NCBI GenBank assembly: GCA_946182865.1
Contig: CAMHAV010000015.1
Span: forward strand, 1-33,605
DNA from: an uncultured Clostridia bacterium
GTDB lineage: Bacteria; Bacillota; Clostridia; Oscillospirales; Acutalibacteraceae
Length of the DNA stretch: 33,605 bases
Reading direction: 5' to 3'
Shown here: in pieces, positions 15,649-23,898 of the stretch
Layout: each line of letters begins with the position of its first letter
Position numbering within the stretch: the stretch's first letter is position 1
The notes under the pieces: model-generated
What the model saw: the letters and a program-made list of their open reading frames with translations, nothing else
The model's database searches: none
What the model was told of the DNA's origin: nothing
Translations under genes and position numbers: made by a program

Positions 15649-15667
15649 AGAAGCGGAAAGGTGCGTG

Positions 15668-16669
15668 ATGCCGATGTCGGACAAAGATACCGTCACAAAA
15701 GAGTATATGCAGGACAGCGCTATCTTTGCGGACGCGTTCAATTTTTACCTTTACGACGGCCGGCAGGTCATCCGACCCGAGCAGCTGCGTCCGCTGGATA
15801 CCGCGTCCATTGTGCTGCCCTACGGAGAGGGCGAACGTCCTGTGCCGCTGCAAAAATATCGCGATGTGCTGAAAACGGTGACTGCGATGGAGGACGGCAA
15901 AGCGGCGTATCTCGTGCTGGGCATCGAAAACCAGTCACAGATTCATTATGCCATGCCGGTGCGCAATATGCTGTACGACGCGCTCCAGTATGTGGCGCAG
16001 GTGGAGGATTCGATGAAATCCCATCGCGAGGGAGAGGAAAAGCCGGAAACGGCGGCGGAATATTTGTCGGGATTCTACCGGCATGACAAACTGCTGCCGG
16101 TGATCACCCTGACGCTCTACTTTGGCGCGGAGGAATGGACGGCGCCGCGCGATCTGCACGGCATGCTGGAGGCGGACAGCGAGATCTTGCGGTTTGTCCC
16201 CAATTATCCCCTGCACCTGATCGCTCCCGCGGACATTGCCGACGAGGACTTTGGAAAATTCCATACGGAATTGAATCTGGCGCTGAAATATGTGAAGTAT
16301 TCAAGAGACAAACGGCGGCTGAATGAGATTGTGCATGAAGACAGCGGATATAAAAGCGTATCCAAAAAGACGGCGGATATGGTGAATATTGTCACCGGCT
16401 CCAAGCTGAAATACGCGCAGAGAGAGGAGAATGTGAATATGTGTCTTGCGATTGAAGAAATGAGAAACGATGCCATCGCCGAGGGGGAGGAAAAAGGTCG
16501 TGCGGAAGGTCGCGCGGAAGGTCGCGCGGAAGGCCGCGCAGAAGGCATCCTTGATACGCTTGCCGGATTGGTAAAGGATGGCATACTGACATTGAAACAG
16601 GCTGCCGATCGGGCGCATCTGACCGTTTCGGAATTTGAGGAAAAAACAGGCTTGCAGACGCAGGCGTAA
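15668..16669 (+). CDS. Rpn-family recombination-promoting nuclease / putative transposase
   Basis: The protein (333 residues) matches the Rpn/PD-(D/E)XK family: an N-terminal DAFNFYLYDGRQVIRPEQL and a nuclease core AYLVLGIENQSQIHYAMPVRNMLYDALQY carrying the Glu-x-Gln of the active site, then helical sequence up to a low-complexity tail. Relatives are metal-dependent DNA nucleases that promote RecA-independent recombination; recent work on related proteins points to phage defence. Near the C-terminus are four copies of GRAE, encoded by a 12-nt tandem repeat. Starts at 15668 and 15674 both fit AAAGGTG; the longer one is given. It has its own promoter and terminator, so it is an independent cassette. 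Confidence 0.87.
   Translation: MPMSDKDTVTKEYMQDSAIFADAFNFYLYDGRQVIRPEQLRPLDTASIVLPYGEGERPVPLQKYRDVLKTVTAMEDGKAAYLVLGIENQSQIHYAMPVRNMLYDALQYVAQVEDSMKSHREGEEKPETAAEYLSGFYRHDKLLPVITLTLYFGAEEWTAPRDLHGMLEADSEILRFVPNYPLHLIAPADIADEDFGKFHTELNLALKYVKYSRDKRRLNEIVHEDSGYKSVSKKTADMVNIVTGSKLKYAQREENVNMCLAIEEMRNDAIAEGEEKGRAEGRAEGRAEGRAEGILDTLAGLVKDGILTLKQAADRAHLTVSEFEEKTGLQTQA
16496..16543 (+). repeat. 12-nt tandem repeat inside the Rpn gene
   Basis: Four copies of a unit close to GGTCGCGCGGAA encode Gly-Arg-Ala-Glu each; the second and third are identical and the outer two differ by one or two bases. The unit is a multiple of three, so copy-number change would alter protein length without a frameshift. 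Confidence 0.9.
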
Positions 16670-16683
16670 ATAAAGCGCAGTAC

Positions 16684-16724
16684 AAAGGCACACAACCCGT
16701 AAAAACAGGCGGCGTGCCTTTTTT
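16684..16724 (+). terminator. Terminator of the Rpn-family gene
   Basis: AAAGGCAC (16684-16691) pairs with GTGCCTTT (16714-16721) and the T-run continues to 16724. The 22-nt loop is long. Confidence 0.75.
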
Positions 16725-16900
16725 GCTTGTTGAGAAAAAAACGCCCGGCGCAGTCGAAAAAAAGCGGGGTAGTTTTTTTCGGATGCCGCGAAACGCGGCG
16801 GTTTGGCAGGAGATGGCGCAGCGGGTTTGTCCTGCTTGGCAGGATACCCAAAATTCACAGATTTGTAGAAAAAACAGGATTTCTTTTAGTGCATTGTGGA
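16725..16900. other. Non-coding stretch upstream of the V-ATPase promoter with two inverted repeats
   Basis: From 16670 to 17012 no gene is seen. Beyond the terminator there are two palindromes: CGAAAAAAA (16755-16763) with TTTTTTTCG (16773-16781), and GCCGCG (16785-16790) with CGCGGC (16794-16799). The first resembles a weak terminator but its stem is nearly all A-T. Nothing else is recognised before the promoter at 16902. Confidence 0.4.
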
Positions 16901-16901
16901 C

Positions 16902-16930
16902 TTGAATAATCCGTCAAATTGCGGTATAAT
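16902..16930 (+). promoter_or_regulatory. Promoter of the V-type ATPase operon
   Basis: TTGAAT (16902-16907), 17 nt, TATAAT (16925-16930). The leader to the first gene is about 75 nt and contains three copies of a CGGAAACA-like unit (about 16957-16983). Confidence 0.75.
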
Positions 16931-17012
16931 AAGCACATTATTTGTAGTTTTTTTAACGGAAACAAACGGAAACATCGGAAACACTTCTAAATCAAGAAAG
17001 CAGGTACGAACT

Positions 17013-17330
17013 ATGCAGGATATGGTGGAGCGCATCGTCGAGATGGATAAACGCGCCCGCGAACTCACCGACGCGGCGAAAAAGCTGCGGGTCGGTTCGG
17101 AGGACAGAATCAGGGCCAAAAAGGAAGAACTGCGTCAGGGCTACCGTGACAGAGCGAACGAGCGTGTAGAGCTGATTAAAAAGGCGGAGGTCAGAAACGC
17201 GGAGGTGGAACTGAAAAGCACGCTGGAACGCCAGAAGCAGATCGAACAGAGGCTTGACGCGCTGTATGCCGAAAAAGGCGATGAATGGGTGGCGAAGATC
17301 GTTGCCCGTGCCACGGGAGATGATAAGTAA
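17013..17330 (+). CDS. V/A-type ATPase peripheral stalk subunit G/H
   Basis: A 105-residue, highly charged and helical protein (MQDMVERIVEMDKRARELTDAAKKL and on) with a right-handed-coil type pattern, as in the G/H subunits (AhaH, NtpF) that pair with subunit E to form the peripheral stalk. This subunit prevents the A3B3 head from turning with the rotor. The ATG at 17013 gives the usual family start; sequence upstream in frame runs through the promoter and is not coding. It is first in the operon, and its stop codon shares one base with the start of the C subunit gene (TAATG). Confidence 0.87.
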   Translation: MQDMVERIVEMDKRARELTDAAKKLRVGSEDRIRAKKEELRQGYRDRANERVELIKKAEVRNAEVELKSTLERQKQIEQRLDALYAEKGDEWVAKIVARATGDDK

Positions 17331-18373
17331 TGTCACAGGCATCCAATGTGCTGCTCACCAAGAGCCGCGCGATGTTCGGCAAACGGCTGACGGGACAGAA
17401 TATCGCCGATCTGCTGAACTGTCAGACCGTCACGGAGGTGGCGGCCTATCTCAAGAACAACACCCATTATGCCTGCGCGCTGCGCAACATTGACGACGCC
17501 AATGTCCACAGAGGACAGCTCGAGGCGGCGCTGGATGAACTCATGCAGAGCCAGCTGACTTCGCTTGCCAAATACCGCGTGGACGCGGGGGAATATATGC
17601 GCACCTTTGTGGTGTACAACATGGAGATTCGCGAGATTCTCAAATACCTGCGGCTGTTTTCGGCGGGCCGCGCGAGCGAATATGTCTTTGCGATACCGAA
17701 ATATGTGACGGGACGCGACGGATTCGACCCCATCCGGCTGGCGCAGGCCAAGACCTACGATGAATTTCTGCGGGCGGTCAGCGGTACGGCGTTTTACAAG
17801 ATTCTGCGCGGCATGGCGCTGGGCGAAGGGGATACCATCGACTACACCATGATCGAGCACGCGCTGTATTCCTACCTCTTTCAGTACGCCGAAAACGAGA
17901 TCAACCGCCATTTTCACGGCAGCGCCAAAGAAGATTTGCTGGGACTGCTGGGAACGCGGAGCGAACTGAGCAGCTTTTTGCATATCTACCGCTTCAAGAA
18001 ATACTACAAGGCGTGCGGCGAGGACGTCGCCCGTTCGCTGGTGTTTGACTTTCATTATAAAATTTCCAAGAAAACCTTTGACAAGATGCTCAAAGCCGAA
18101 AGCGCGGAGGAAACGCTGGACATCTTCCGCAATGAAACGGTCTACGGCAGGGAATTGGGAACGATCGAGGACGACTTTTTAGACAGAATGGTGAACCGCC
18201 TGAGCTACAAGCGGGTGCGCCATCTTATGCGGTTTTCCACCGACCCCACGGTGGCCGTGTTCTCCTATCTGCTGCTGTCGGGCATCGAGCGAAGAGACAT
18301 CGTGACGATTATCGAGGGTGTTCGCTACCGCGTGTCCCCCGACCAGATCGCGTCGATGATTACCATACAATAG
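17330..18373 (+). CDS. ntpC: V/A-type ATPase subunit C (d-like)
   Basis: The 347-residue subunit belongs to the AC39/V-type C (d) family: mostly helical with the typical TKSRAMFGKRLTGQNIADLLNCQTVTEVAAYLKN start and YRVSPDQIASMI near the end. In the complex it is the funnel that joins the central stalk (D/F) to the membrane ring of K subunits. The ATG overlaps the preceding stop. Its place as second gene differs from the Enterococcus hirae ntp and Thermus orders, where C lies between E and F or E and G. Confidence 0.92.
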   Translation: MSQASNVLLTKSRAMFGKRLTGQNIADLLNCQTVTEVAAYLKNNTHYACALRNIDDANVHRGQLEAALDELMQSQLTSLAKYRVDAGEYMRTFVVYNMEIREILKYLRLFSAGRASEYVFAIPKYVTGRDGFDPIRLAQAKTYDEFLRAVSGTAFYKILRGMALGEGDTIDYTMIEHALYSYLFQYAENEINRHFHGSAKEDLLGLLGTRSELSSFLHIYRFKKYYKACGEDVARSLVFDFHYKISKKTFDKMLKAESAEETLDIFRNETVYGRELGTIEDDFLDRMVNRLSYKRVRHLMRFSTDPTVAVFSYLLLSGIERRDIVTIIEGVRYRVSPDQIASMITIQ

Positions 18374-18404
18374 CATAAGAGTTGTATTTAAGGAGTAAGA
18401 GACA

Positions 18405-20372
18405 ATGGCTGTAATGAAAATGAGGCTTCTGAGCGTCATCGGAAGCATCGACCAGCTGGACGCCGTGCTGGACGTCTGCTGTCCCTCGGAAAATTTTCAC
18501 CTTGACCAGGCAATGAGCTTCTTCAAGGACAAATCGGAGTTTGTTTCTCTGAACGACGAAAATCCCTACACCTTTTATCTCAATAAACTGGGTGACGCGG
18601 TCAAGCTGGCGCGCCTTGAGGTGGAGCCGGCACACGACGCCGATCTGCTGATGAATTGGGACGAGGTCAAGGATTACGTGGAGACGACGGCGCAGAAGCT
18701 CACGGAATTTCAGGAGAATAAATTCAACCTGACACAGGAGATCGAGAGCTGCACGCAGTCGATGGAGCAGTTCAAACATTTCCAGGGCTTTGACATGAAG
18801 CTCGACGAAATTTTCAAGTGCGAATTCATCAAGGTGCGTTTCGGACGGCTGCCCAAGGAGAGCTACGAGAAGCTGAGCCTGTACAGCGACAACCCCTACA
18901 TCGTCACTTTTCCCTGTACCAGCGACGACAAATATGTCTGGGGCGTTTACATGGCACCTGTTGAGAATATTCACGAGGTAGACCGCATTTTCCGCAGTCT
19001 CTACTGGGAACGCCTGAAAATTCCGGACGCCGTGGGTACGCCAGAAGAAGCCTACAATACGCTGGCGGTGCAGCGCGATGAACTAAACGCCCGCTTTGAC
19101 GAGGTCAAGAAGAACATGGACGACTTCTGGGCGGAGGAGGAAGTGCGGTGCTGCAAGGTGCTGAATTATCTGGAGCGCCACAAGAACAACTTCGACCTGC
19201 GGCGCTACACCGCCAAATACCAGCACAGCCGGATCTTCTTCCTCGCGGGATGGGTGCCGGTGGACGGCGAAAAGGAATTCACCGGACGGCTCGACAAGCT
19301 CAGCGGCATCGAGTATAAATTTGAGGACGCGGACGCGGAGCCGAGCTACACGCCGCCCGTCAAGCTGAAAAACGCGGGTATCTTCCGGCCGTTCGAGTTC
19401 TTTGTCAAGATGTACGGCCTGCCCAATTACGACGAGATGGATCCCACGCCGTTTGTGGCGATCACTTATTTTATCCTCTTCGGCATCATGTTTGCCGATG
19501 TGGGTCAGGGACTTTGCCTGTCGCTTATCACATGGATTGCCATGTGGAAGATGAAGAAGATGGAACTGGGCAAATGCATCGCAATGTGCGGCATTTCCTC
19601 CGCCATCTTCGGCGTGCTGTTCGGCTCGGTGTTCGGCTTTGAAGAGGCGCTCAATCCCTTCTGGGGCTGGGTGCATGAAAAGACGGGCATTCCGCTGATG
19701 GAGGGCAAGCTGCTCGACGTCAATCAGCTCAGCACGGAACTGATCTACGCCGCCATCGGCATCGGCGTGGTGCTGGTGCTGGTCGCGATTGCGCTCAATA
19801 TCTATACCAAATGCAAGCAGCACAAATACGGCAACGCGCTGTTCAGTCAGAACGGTGTGGCGGGTTTCCTTTTCTACGGAGCCACCGTGTTCGGGCTGAT
19901 CGGTCAGATGTTCTTGGGACTGAAACTGCTCACGCTGCCCTATGTGGTGGGACTGATTATCATTCCGGCGGTGCTGATCTTCTTCAACGAACCGCTCAGT
20001 GAACTGATCGCGGGCAAAAAAGACTGGTTCCCCGAGAAAATCGGTGATTTCCTCATGCAGAACGTCTTTGAAATGCTGGAAGTCGTGCTGTCCTATGTGT
20101 CCAATACTGTCAGCTTCCTGCGTGTGGGCGCGTTTATCCTCGTGCATGCCGGCATGATGACGGTGGTCTTTACACTGGCCGAGATGATCGGCGGCGCGGG
20201 CTACTGGATTACTGTGGTGATCGGCAATATCATCATCATGGCGCTCGAAGGCCTGCTGGTCGGCATCCAGGCGCTGCGTCTGGAATTCTACGAAATGTTC
20301 AGCCGCTTCTTTACCGGAGAGGGCCGTCCCTTTAAGTCCGCCGCGACCGTTGCGGAGGAACTGAAGAAATAA
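18405..20372 (+). CDS. ntpI: V/A-type ATPase membrane subunit I (a subunit)
   Basis: The 655-residue subunit has a long cytoplasmic N-terminal half (about 1-335) with coiled-coil arms that hold the peripheral stalks, then about seven to eight membrane helices. The ion-channel arginines are visible: SFLRVGAFILVHAGM (R573) and ALRLEFYEMFSRFF (R625), matching the two conserved Arg of the family. These face the Glu of the K ring during ion transfer. AAGGAG lies about 9 nt before the ATG. The length is normal for bacterial subunit I. Confidence 0.95.
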   Translation: MAVMKMRLLSVIGSIDQLDAVLDVCCPSENFHLDQAMSFFKDKSEFVSLNDENPYTFYLNKLGDAVKLARLEVEPAHDADLLMNWDEVKDYVETTAQKLTEFQENKFNLTQEIESCTQSMEQFKHFQGFDMKLDEIFKCEFIKVRFGRLPKESYEKLSLYSDNPYIVTFPCTSDDKYVWGVYMAPVENIHEVDRIFRSLYWERLKIPDAVGTPEEAYNTLAVQRDELNARFDEVKKNMDDFWAEEEVRCCKVLNYLERHKNNFDLRRYTAKYQHSRIFFLAGWVPVDGEKEFTGRLDKLSGIEYKFEDADAEPSYTPPVKLKNAGIFRPFEFFVKMYGLPNYDEMDPTPFVAITYFILFGIMFADVGQGLCLSLITWIAMWKMKKMELGKCIAMCGISSAIFGVLFGSVFGFEEALNPFWGWVHEKTGIPLMEGKLLDVNQLSTELIYAAIGIGVVLVLVAIALNIYTKCKQHKYGNALFSQNGVAGFLFYGATVFGLIGQMFLGLKLLTLPYVVGLIIIPAVLIFFNEPLSELIAGKKDWFPEKIGDFLMQNVFEMLEVVLSYVSNTVSFLRVGAFILVHAGMMTVVFTLAEMIGGAGYWITVVIGNIIIMALEGLLVGIQALRLEFYEMFSRFFTGEGRPFKSAATVAEELKK

Positions 20373-20471
20373 AGGCAATTGTCTCAGTGTTTCGCCGGGT
20401 GGCGGGGCATTGGGAATGCATCAAGCTATACATCCTATATGAAAAAATTCAATTTGTTGGAGGAAACCAAA

Positions 20472-20999
20472 ATGAACGTACTTGTTTATACTGTCCCTGT
20501 GATCGCCGTATTCGCCGCCGCCTATGCCGCTATGCGCGCTTTCCGCAAGACCGGAAGCGGCAGAAAGGCGATGAAGGTCAACTTCGCCGTCGTCGCTCTC
20601 GTATTTGCCGTCTGTGTGTTCGGCGCGATGTCGGCCTTTGCTTCGTCCGATAAGGGCGCATCCACTACCACAGCCGCTACCACTGCCGCCACAACCGCCG
20701 CACAGGCAGCCGAGACGGCGGAAACGACCGAGACAACGGATGCCGCCGAAGCGGCTTCCGGCATGGGCATGGCGGTAGGTCTGGGTCTGCTGGCGGCTGC
20801 ACTTTCCACCAGCCTGAGCGGTATCGGCGGCGGTATCGCCGTTGCGTCAGCAGCTCCTGCCGCAATCGGCGCGACCAGCGAGGACCCCAAGGCATTCGGT
20901 AAGGCGCTGATCTTCGTGGCGCTGGGTGAATCCATCGCGCTGTACGGTCTGGTTATCGCTATTATGATTCTGAACAAGATTCCCAATATTTCCCTTTAA
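20472..20999 (+). CDS. ntpK: V/A-type ATPase proteolipid subunit K with unusual N-terminal half
   Basis: The 175-residue product should form the rotating membrane ring. Its C-terminal part (about 97-175) is a standard c-type hairpin: Gly-rich helix GLGLLAAALSTSLSGIGGGIAVASAAP, polar loop SEDPKAFGKA, then VALGESIALYGLVIAIMIL with the ion-binding E153. The N-terminal part is not a second c-hairpin: it has two hydrophobic segments (about 3-20 and 36-57) joined by a basic loop (RKTGSGRK), without a membrane carboxylate. A Thr/Ala/Glu-rich linker (62-96) follows; the second segment ends in AFAS and could be cleaved as a signal peptide. The ATG follows GGAGG at 9 nt; earlier in-frame starts from 20379 lack one. 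Confidence 0.88.
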   Translation: MNVLVYTVPVIAVFAAAYAAMRAFRKTGSGRKAMKVNFAVVALVFAVCVFGAMSAFASSDKGASTTTAATTAATTAAQAAETAETTETTDAAEAASGMGMAVGLGLLAAALSTSLSGIGGGIAVASAAPAAIGATSEDPKAFGKALIFVALGESIALYGLVIAIMILNKIPNISL

Positions 21000-21029
21000 T
21001 CGGGTTCATCTCAACCCAAAAAACGGCAG

Positions 21030-21065
21030 CCGGCACCGATGGCGGCAAAACGCTGTCGGTGCCGG
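21030..21065 (+). other. Intercistronic hairpin between ntpK and ntpF
   Basis: CCGGCACCGA (21030-21039) and TCGGTGCCGG (21056-21065) form a perfect 10-bp stem. No T-run follows, so it is not a terminator. Its place just after the gene for the many-copy K subunit suits an mRNA 3'-end stabiliser or processing site. Confidence 0.6.
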
Positions 21066-21108
21066 TGTATGCCGTGCCGAACTTTTGAGAGAAAGGACGG
21101 ACTGTATA

Positions 21109-21417
21109 TTGAAATTTTACCTGATCAGCGACAATATCGACACAGCCACCGGCCTGCGTCTGGCGGGCATTGAAGGGGTGGTCGTGCATGAAGATTACGA
21201 GGTGGAGAGCGCCCTCAAAAGCGCCATGGCGGACGAATCGGTCGGCATTATTCTGATGACCGAACGGCTTGTTTCGCTCTGTCCCGATCTGGTGTATGAC
21301 CTCAAGCTCAACACCGTCCGGCCGCTCATTGTGGAGATCCCCGACCGTCACGGCAACGGACGCGCCAAGGATTCCATCTCCCGCTATGTGCGGGAAGCCA
21401 TCGGCGTGCGAATCTAG
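21109..21417 (+). CDS. ntpF: V/A-type ATPase subunit F
   Basis: The 102-residue protein is the small central-stalk subunit F (ATP-synt_F), which binds subunit D and helps regulate rotation. It opens KFYLISDNIDTATGLRLAGIEGVVV, the classical Rossmann-like start, and continues VGIILMTERL and PLIVEIPDRHG. The start is a TTG at 21109 with GAAAGGACGG about 9 nt upstream; this places the conserved 'KFYLISD' right at the N-terminus. A TTG at 21085 is in frame but lies inside or before the ribosome site. The naming follows the V/A convention; in Enterococcus this subunit is called NtpG. Confidence 0.92.
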   Translation: MKFYLISDNIDTATGLRLAGIEGVVVHEDYEVESALKSAMADESVGIILMTERLVSLCPDLVYDLKLNTVRPLIVEIPDRHGNGRAKDSISRYVREAIGVRI

Positions 21418-21475
21418 TACGATTGTCCTATCTATTTATCTTACCCTATACCGAAGAAGGGGTGTTACGCAAAAA

Positions 21476-22087
21476 ATGTTGACACAGGAAGAAAAGCTCA
21501 GCAAGTTTATGATTGCGATCAACGAGTATGCGCAGGAGCAGCGCGACAAAATCATGCGCGAGGTCGAGGCGCAGAACAGCATTGAGCTGGAAAAGGCGGA
21601 GAAGGAATTCCGTGAGGAATCCTACCGCACCATCCAGCGCAAGACGGGCGAAGTGCGCAGCATGATCAGCCGGGAACTGGCCGGCAAGGAAATTGCAGGC
21701 AAAAAAGCATTGATCGAGCGCCGCAACGCCATTGAAAACGAGGTCTTTCAGCGGGCAGCCGCCAAGCTGGAAGAATTCACCAAGACCGACGCTTACAAGA
21801 CCTACCTCAGAAAAGCCGCCATCGAGGCGCGCAAGGTGTTTGCGGGGTGCGGCGAGGAAAAGATGGGCGCAACGGTGATCTATATCCGCGACCGCGACAA
21901 GAAATGCTCTCCCCTCATCAAGACCGCGTTTGGCGACTGCACGGTGAAGGTGGCGCAGGATATCCTTTTGGGCGGACTGCGCGCCGAAAATACCGAGATC
22001 GGCAGAGTGGTGGACGTCACGCTGGATGTGGCGCTTCAGCAGCAGCACGAGTGGTTTGCAGAGAATTCCGGGCTGACCATTTCGTAA
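21476..22087 (+). CDS. ntpE: V/A-type ATPase subunit E
   Basis: A 203-residue peripheral stalk subunit: long charged N-terminal helix (about 1-100; QEEKLSKFMIAINEYAQEQRDKI onward) that coils with subunit G/H, and a mixed alpha/beta C-terminal domain that attaches to the head, with VKVAQDILLGGLRAEN and VDVTLDVALQQQ, the usual E-family 'GGxxxx' core. ATG 21476 has GAAGAAGGGGTG about 12 nt upstream. It lies after F and before A; in other operons E precedes F. Confidence 0.9.
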   Translation: MLTQEEKLSKFMIAINEYAQEQRDKIMREVEAQNSIELEKAEKEFREESYRTIQRKTGEVRSMISRELAGKEIAGKKALIERRNAIENEVFQRAAAKLEEFTKTDAYKTYLRKAAIEARKVFAGCGEEKMGATVIYIRDRDKKCSPLIKTAFGDCTVKVAQDILLGGLRAENTEIGRVVDVTLDVALQQQHEWFAENSGLTIS

Positions 22088-22113
22088 ATTATTTTGAAGG
22101 AGAGATGCCATTC

Positions 22114-23874
22114 ATGGAAAAAGCATATCAGATCTACGGCATCAACGGGCCTGTCGTCACCATTCAGGGCAAGACCGGGCTGACTATGATGGAAATGGTG
22201 TATGTCGGTGAGCAGCGTCTGGCAGGCGAAGTCATCGGCATCACCAGTGAATATACGACCATTCAGGTTTATGAGGAAACCACCGGACTTACCCCCGGCG
22301 CGCCGGTCTATTCCACGGGCGGTCTGCTTTCCGCGACGCTCGGCCCCGGCATCCTCGACAATATTTTCGACGGCATCGAACGCCCCCTGAAAGAAATCGA
22401 ACGGCTTTCGGGCAGCGCATTCATCAACCGCGGCGCGAGCGTTCCCTCCCTCAATACCGAGCGCGAGTGGGACGTGACCGTAAAGGTGCAGCCCGGTGAC
22501 CGTCTGGAGGGCGGCATGATCTATGCCACCTGTCCCGAAACCTCCATTATCGAGCATCGTTGTCTGGTGCGCCCCGGACTCTCGGGCGTGGTAGAGAGTG
22601 TTGCTCCCGACGGAAAATATAAAGTCAACGACACCGTCGTCACGTTAAAGGATGACAGCGGCCATACACATGAGCTGACGCTTTGCCAGAAATGGCCGAT
22701 TCGTCATCCCAGACCCATCAACGAGCGCCTTTACGCCAACATTCCGTTGGTGACGGGTCAGCGAGTCATCGACGCGCTGTTTCCCATCGCCAAGGGCGGC
22801 ACAGCGGCCATCCCCGGCGGCTTCGGCACGGGCAAGACCATGACGCAGCACCAGCTTGCCAAGTGGTGCGACGCGGATATCATCGTGTATGTCGGCTGCG
22901 GCGAACGCGGCAACGAGATGAGCCAGGTATTGGAGGAATTCTCCTCCCTGATCGACCCGAAATCCAACCGCCCCATGACCGACCGCACCTGTCTGATTGC
23001 CAACACGTCAAATATGCCGGTGGCGGCGCGTGAAGCGTCCATCTACACAGGCATTACGCTGGCGGAATATTACCGCGACATGGGGTATCACGTCGCGATC
23101 ATGGCCGACTCGACCTCCCGCTGGGCGGAAGCGCTGCGAGAAATCAGCGGCCGTCTGGAAGAAATGCCCGCCGAAGAAGGCTTCCCCGCCTATCTGCCCT
23201 CCCGCCTGTCGGAATTCTACGAGCGCGCGGGACTGGTGGAGGCGCTTTGCGGCAAACAGGGTTCCGTCACGATCATCGGCGCGGTTTCGCCGCAGGGTTC
23301 CGACTTCTCGGAGCCTGTCACCCAGAACACCAAGCGTTTTACCCGCTGCTTCTGGGCGCTGGATAAATCGCTTGCCTACGCGAGACATTATCCCGCCATC
23401 AACTGGCTCGACAGCTACAGCGAATACGCGGGCGATCTGGAAAAATGGTACGCCGACAACGTGGGCGAGGACTTCATGAAGTGCCGCGAGCGTTTTGCCG
23501 CCCTGCTGCAAGAGGAAGCCAGCCTGATGGAAATTGTCAAGCTGATCGGTTCCGATGTGCTGCCGGACGACCAGAAGCTCATCATCGAAATTACCAAGGC
23601 TATCCGCGTGGGATTCCTCCAGCAGAACGCCTTCCATAAAGACGACACCTATGTGCCGCTGACCAAGCAGCTCAAAATGATGCGCGCCACGCTCCATCTT
23701 TACGATACGGCGGCCTATGCCGTGTCGCAGGGCGTGCCGCTTTCCAAGATCACCGACAGCGGCCTCTTTGACAAGATCGTGCGTATCAAGTATGACGTTC
23801 CCAACGACCGGGAAGAACTGCTCGACAACTACACGCGCGAGATTGACGAAGTGATGAACACTTTCAGCGTGTAA
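22114..23874 (+). CDS. ntpA: V/A-type ATPase catalytic subunit A
   Basis: The 586-residue catalytic subunit. The N-terminal beta-barrel ([13 protein letters not shown]) is followed by the A-type insertion and the nucleotide domain with P-loop GGFGTGKT (235-242, K241), arginine-rich GERGNEM, Walker [19 protein letters not shown] and the C-terminal helical domain. ATP is hydrolysed or made here at the A-B interface. Length is normal. Two ATGs, 22105 and 22114, are in frame; GAAGGAGAG sits 9 nt before the second and touches the first, so 22114 is chosen. Confidence 0.97.
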   Translation: MEKAYQIYGINGPVVTIQGKTGLTMMEMVYVGEQRLAGEVIGITSEYTTIQVYEETTGLTPGAPVYSTGGLLSATLGPGILDNIFDGIERPLKEIERLSGSAFINRGASVPSLNTEREWDVTVKVQPGDRLEGGMIYATCPETSIIEHRCLVRPGLSGVVESVAPDGKYKVNDTVVTLKDDSGHTHELTLCQKWPIRHPRPINERLYANIPLVTGQRVIDALFPIAKGGTAAIPGGFGTGKTMTQHQLAKWCDADIIVYVGCGERGNEMSQVLEEFSSLIDPKSNRPMTDRTCLIANTSNMPVAAREASIYTGITLAEYYRDMGYHVAIMADSTSRWAEALREISGRLEEMPAEEGFPAYLPSRLSEFYERAGLVEALCGKQGSVTIIGAVSPQGSDFSEPVTQNTKRFTRCFWALDKSLAYARHYPAINWLDSYSEYAGDLEKWYADNVGEDFMKCRERFAALLQEEASLMEIVKLIGSDVLPDDQKLIIEITKAIRVGFLQQNAFHKDDTYVPLTKQLKMMRATLHLYDTAAYAVSQGVPLSKITDSGLFDKIVRIKYDVPNDREELLDNYTREIDEVMNTFSV

Positions 23875-23898
23875 ATTCTCAGGGAAGGAAGTAGTACC

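Noticed and set aside
16496-16543. Phase-variation switch in the Rpn gene
   Set aside because: The unit is 12 nt, so slippage would not shift the frame; only length variation is possible.
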